Origin: Spirochaetaceae bacterium
Lineage (GTDB): Bacteria; Spirochaetota; Spirochaetia; Spirochaetales_E; Spirochaetaceae_B
DNA: 6,576 nt
Assembly (NCBI GenBank): GCA_003249275.1
Contig: QKJO01000034.1
Location: 1-6,576 of the forward strand
Reading direction: 5' to 3'
Part shown: positions 6,105-6,576 of the stretch, in pieces
Layout of the letters: every line of letters starts with the position of its first letter
How positions within the stretch are numbered: position 1 is the first letter of the stretch
Notes under the pieces: generated by a model
The model's input: the letters and a program-made list of their open reading frames with translations, nothing else
What the model was told of the DNA's origin: nothing
Databases searched by the model: none
Position numbers and translations under genes: made by a program

Positions 6105-6195
6105 ACTCATCCCGGCAGGGCCGTCTATGATCTTGACAAGTCCTGAATTTCGGTACACTGTTGCTTTGCAATAATTTAATAATGCCGGGATGAGT
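6105..6195. repeat. Perfect 13-bp inverted repeat enclosing a promoter
   Basis: ACTCATCCCGGCA at 6105-6117 and its exact reverse complement TGCCGGGATGAGT at 6183-6195 are separated by 65 bp. Pairing stops at both ends of each arm. The right arm includes the ATG (6190-6192) of the plus-strand gene, and the left arm lies upstream of the TPR gene promoter. The enclosed segment carries TTGACA at 6133-6138. No target-site duplication is seen outside the arms. Possible roles are paired binding sites for one regulator or recombination sites of a small invertible segment. Confidence 0.85.
6133..6159 (+). promoter_or_regulatory. Candidate promoter of the right-hand gene
   Basis: A perfect -35 TTGACA (6133-6138) is followed after 15 bp by TACACT (6154-6159, 4 of 6 matches to the -10 consensus). 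The spacer is shorter than the usual 17 bp, and at 17 bp only CACTGT is found. Transcription would start near 6166, about 24 nt before the ATG at 6190. The element lies inside the 13-bp inverted repeat. Confidence 0.4.
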
Positions 6196-6576
6196 ACAGT
6201 TTTGAGAGCTTTACAGGAAAAAATTTGCCATTTTACAACGGGCAGTGACGAGACGATCCTTAACGTTTTAAGTCTGAATCCCGACAGATATATTCTTCTT
6301 ATGTTCAACCGGAACGCCGAACACTGGATCATGATGAATAAAACCGACGGGGAGGAGAAAGGCAGGCTGCAGCTGAAGCATCTTATTCCCAGGGAGGACA
6401 TCGGTTCCAGACGGGGTGCTGTTTCTCTTTTTACTCTTTCAGACAGATCCTTCGGCGTCCTGGCCGGGGAGGACATCGTCCTGTGGGACAGTTTCCGTTC
6501 CATGCCGCGCAGGATGAAACTGAAATTCAGATCCGCCGATGACCGGCTTTTCTTCAGATCCAACCCCGTAGCCTTC
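6190..6576 (+). CDS. Uncharacterised protein, N-terminal part (runs off the window)
   Basis: An uninterrupted frame of 129 codons from ATG 6190 to the window edge, with no stop reached. It begins MSTVLRALQEKICHFTTGSD. It has no signal peptide or membrane segment and looks soluble, mixed helix and strand, with many charged residues (for example DRYILLMFNRNAEHWIMMNK and SFGVLAGEDIVLWDSF). I do not recognise the family. An in-frame TAA at 6172-6174 closes the frame upstream and no other ATG lies between, so 6190 is the natural start, although no SD is present. It is divergent from the TPR gene across about 150 bp, and its start codon lies inside the right arm of the 13-bp inverted repeat, which suggests direct control at the start of the gene. 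Confidence 0.72.
   Translation, partial: MSTVLRALQEKICHFTTGSDETILNVLSLNPDRYILLMFNRNAEHWIMMNKTDGEEKGRLQLKHLIPREDIGSRRGAVSLFTLSDRSFGVLAGEDIVLWDSFRSMPRRMKLKFRSADDRLFFRSNPVAF

Noticed and set aside
6105..6195. The 91-bp inverted-repeat unit as a MITE or transposon end pair
   Set aside because: No target-site duplication flanks the arms, and no second copy is present in the window; operator or inversion models fit better.
6042..6563. Upstream extension of the TPR gene frame to position 6563
   Set aside because: The added residues are antisense to the plus-strand gene at 6190, low in complexity and Ser/Arg rich. The signal peptide, SD and TATAAT all place the start at 6041.
1..6576. tRNA, rRNA, CRISPR array, insertion sequence or prophage gene
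   Set aside because: None was seen on either strand; there are no regularly spaced repeats, cloverleaf-like segments or transposase motifs.

Overview
This 6.6 kb window is ordinary bacterial chromosome: dense genes, moderate GC, Shine-Dalgarno (SD) led starts and occasional TTG starts. A Gram-negative-type envelope is indicated by a signal-peptide protein that looks like an outer-membrane beta-barrel ending in Phe. The mix of genes (paired short-chain chromate transporters, a six-helix membrane diguanylate cyclase, an exported TPR protein) would fit a free-living, possibly anaerobic spirochaete, but that is an impression from protein style and not a proof. No RNA gene, CRISPR array, transposase or phage gene was seen.

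Layout. From 3617 down to 1, six genes run on the minus strand: a histidine phosphatase (2988-3617), a two-domain NTF2/SnoaL-like protein (2147-2935), an unrecognised 54-residue protein (1929-2093), a putative outer-membrane protein with a TTG start (806-1846) closed by a strong intrinsic terminator (771-798), and then two CHR-family short-chain transporter genes overlapping by ATGA (203-754 and 1-206, the latter cut by the window edge). On the plus strand, divergent from the phosphatase, lies a GGDEF diguanylate cyclase (3694-4830). It converges on an exported TPR protein gene (4827-6041, minus), and the two stop codons share one CTAG. To the right is a divergent intergenic region of about 150 bp, then the start of an unrecognised plus-strand gene (6190 to the edge).

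How the parts may work together. The two transporter halves almost certainly act as one heteromeric anion transporter. The phosphatase, NTF2-like and 54-residue genes lie head to tail with gaps of about 52 nt and could be one transcript; the outer-membrane gene has its own candidate promoter. The diguanylate cyclase has an intact active site and an intact RxxD inhibitory site, so it should make c-di-GMP in response to a membrane or small-molecule signal.

The most unusual structure is a perfect 13-bp inverted repeat (6105-6117 and 6183-6195). Its arms enclose a TTGACA promoter-like sequence, and one arm covers the start codon of the plus-strand gene. It could be a paired operator controlling both divergent genes or, more speculatively, a small invertible promoter. 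A second point of interest is a hairpin able to hide the SD of the NTF2-like gene.
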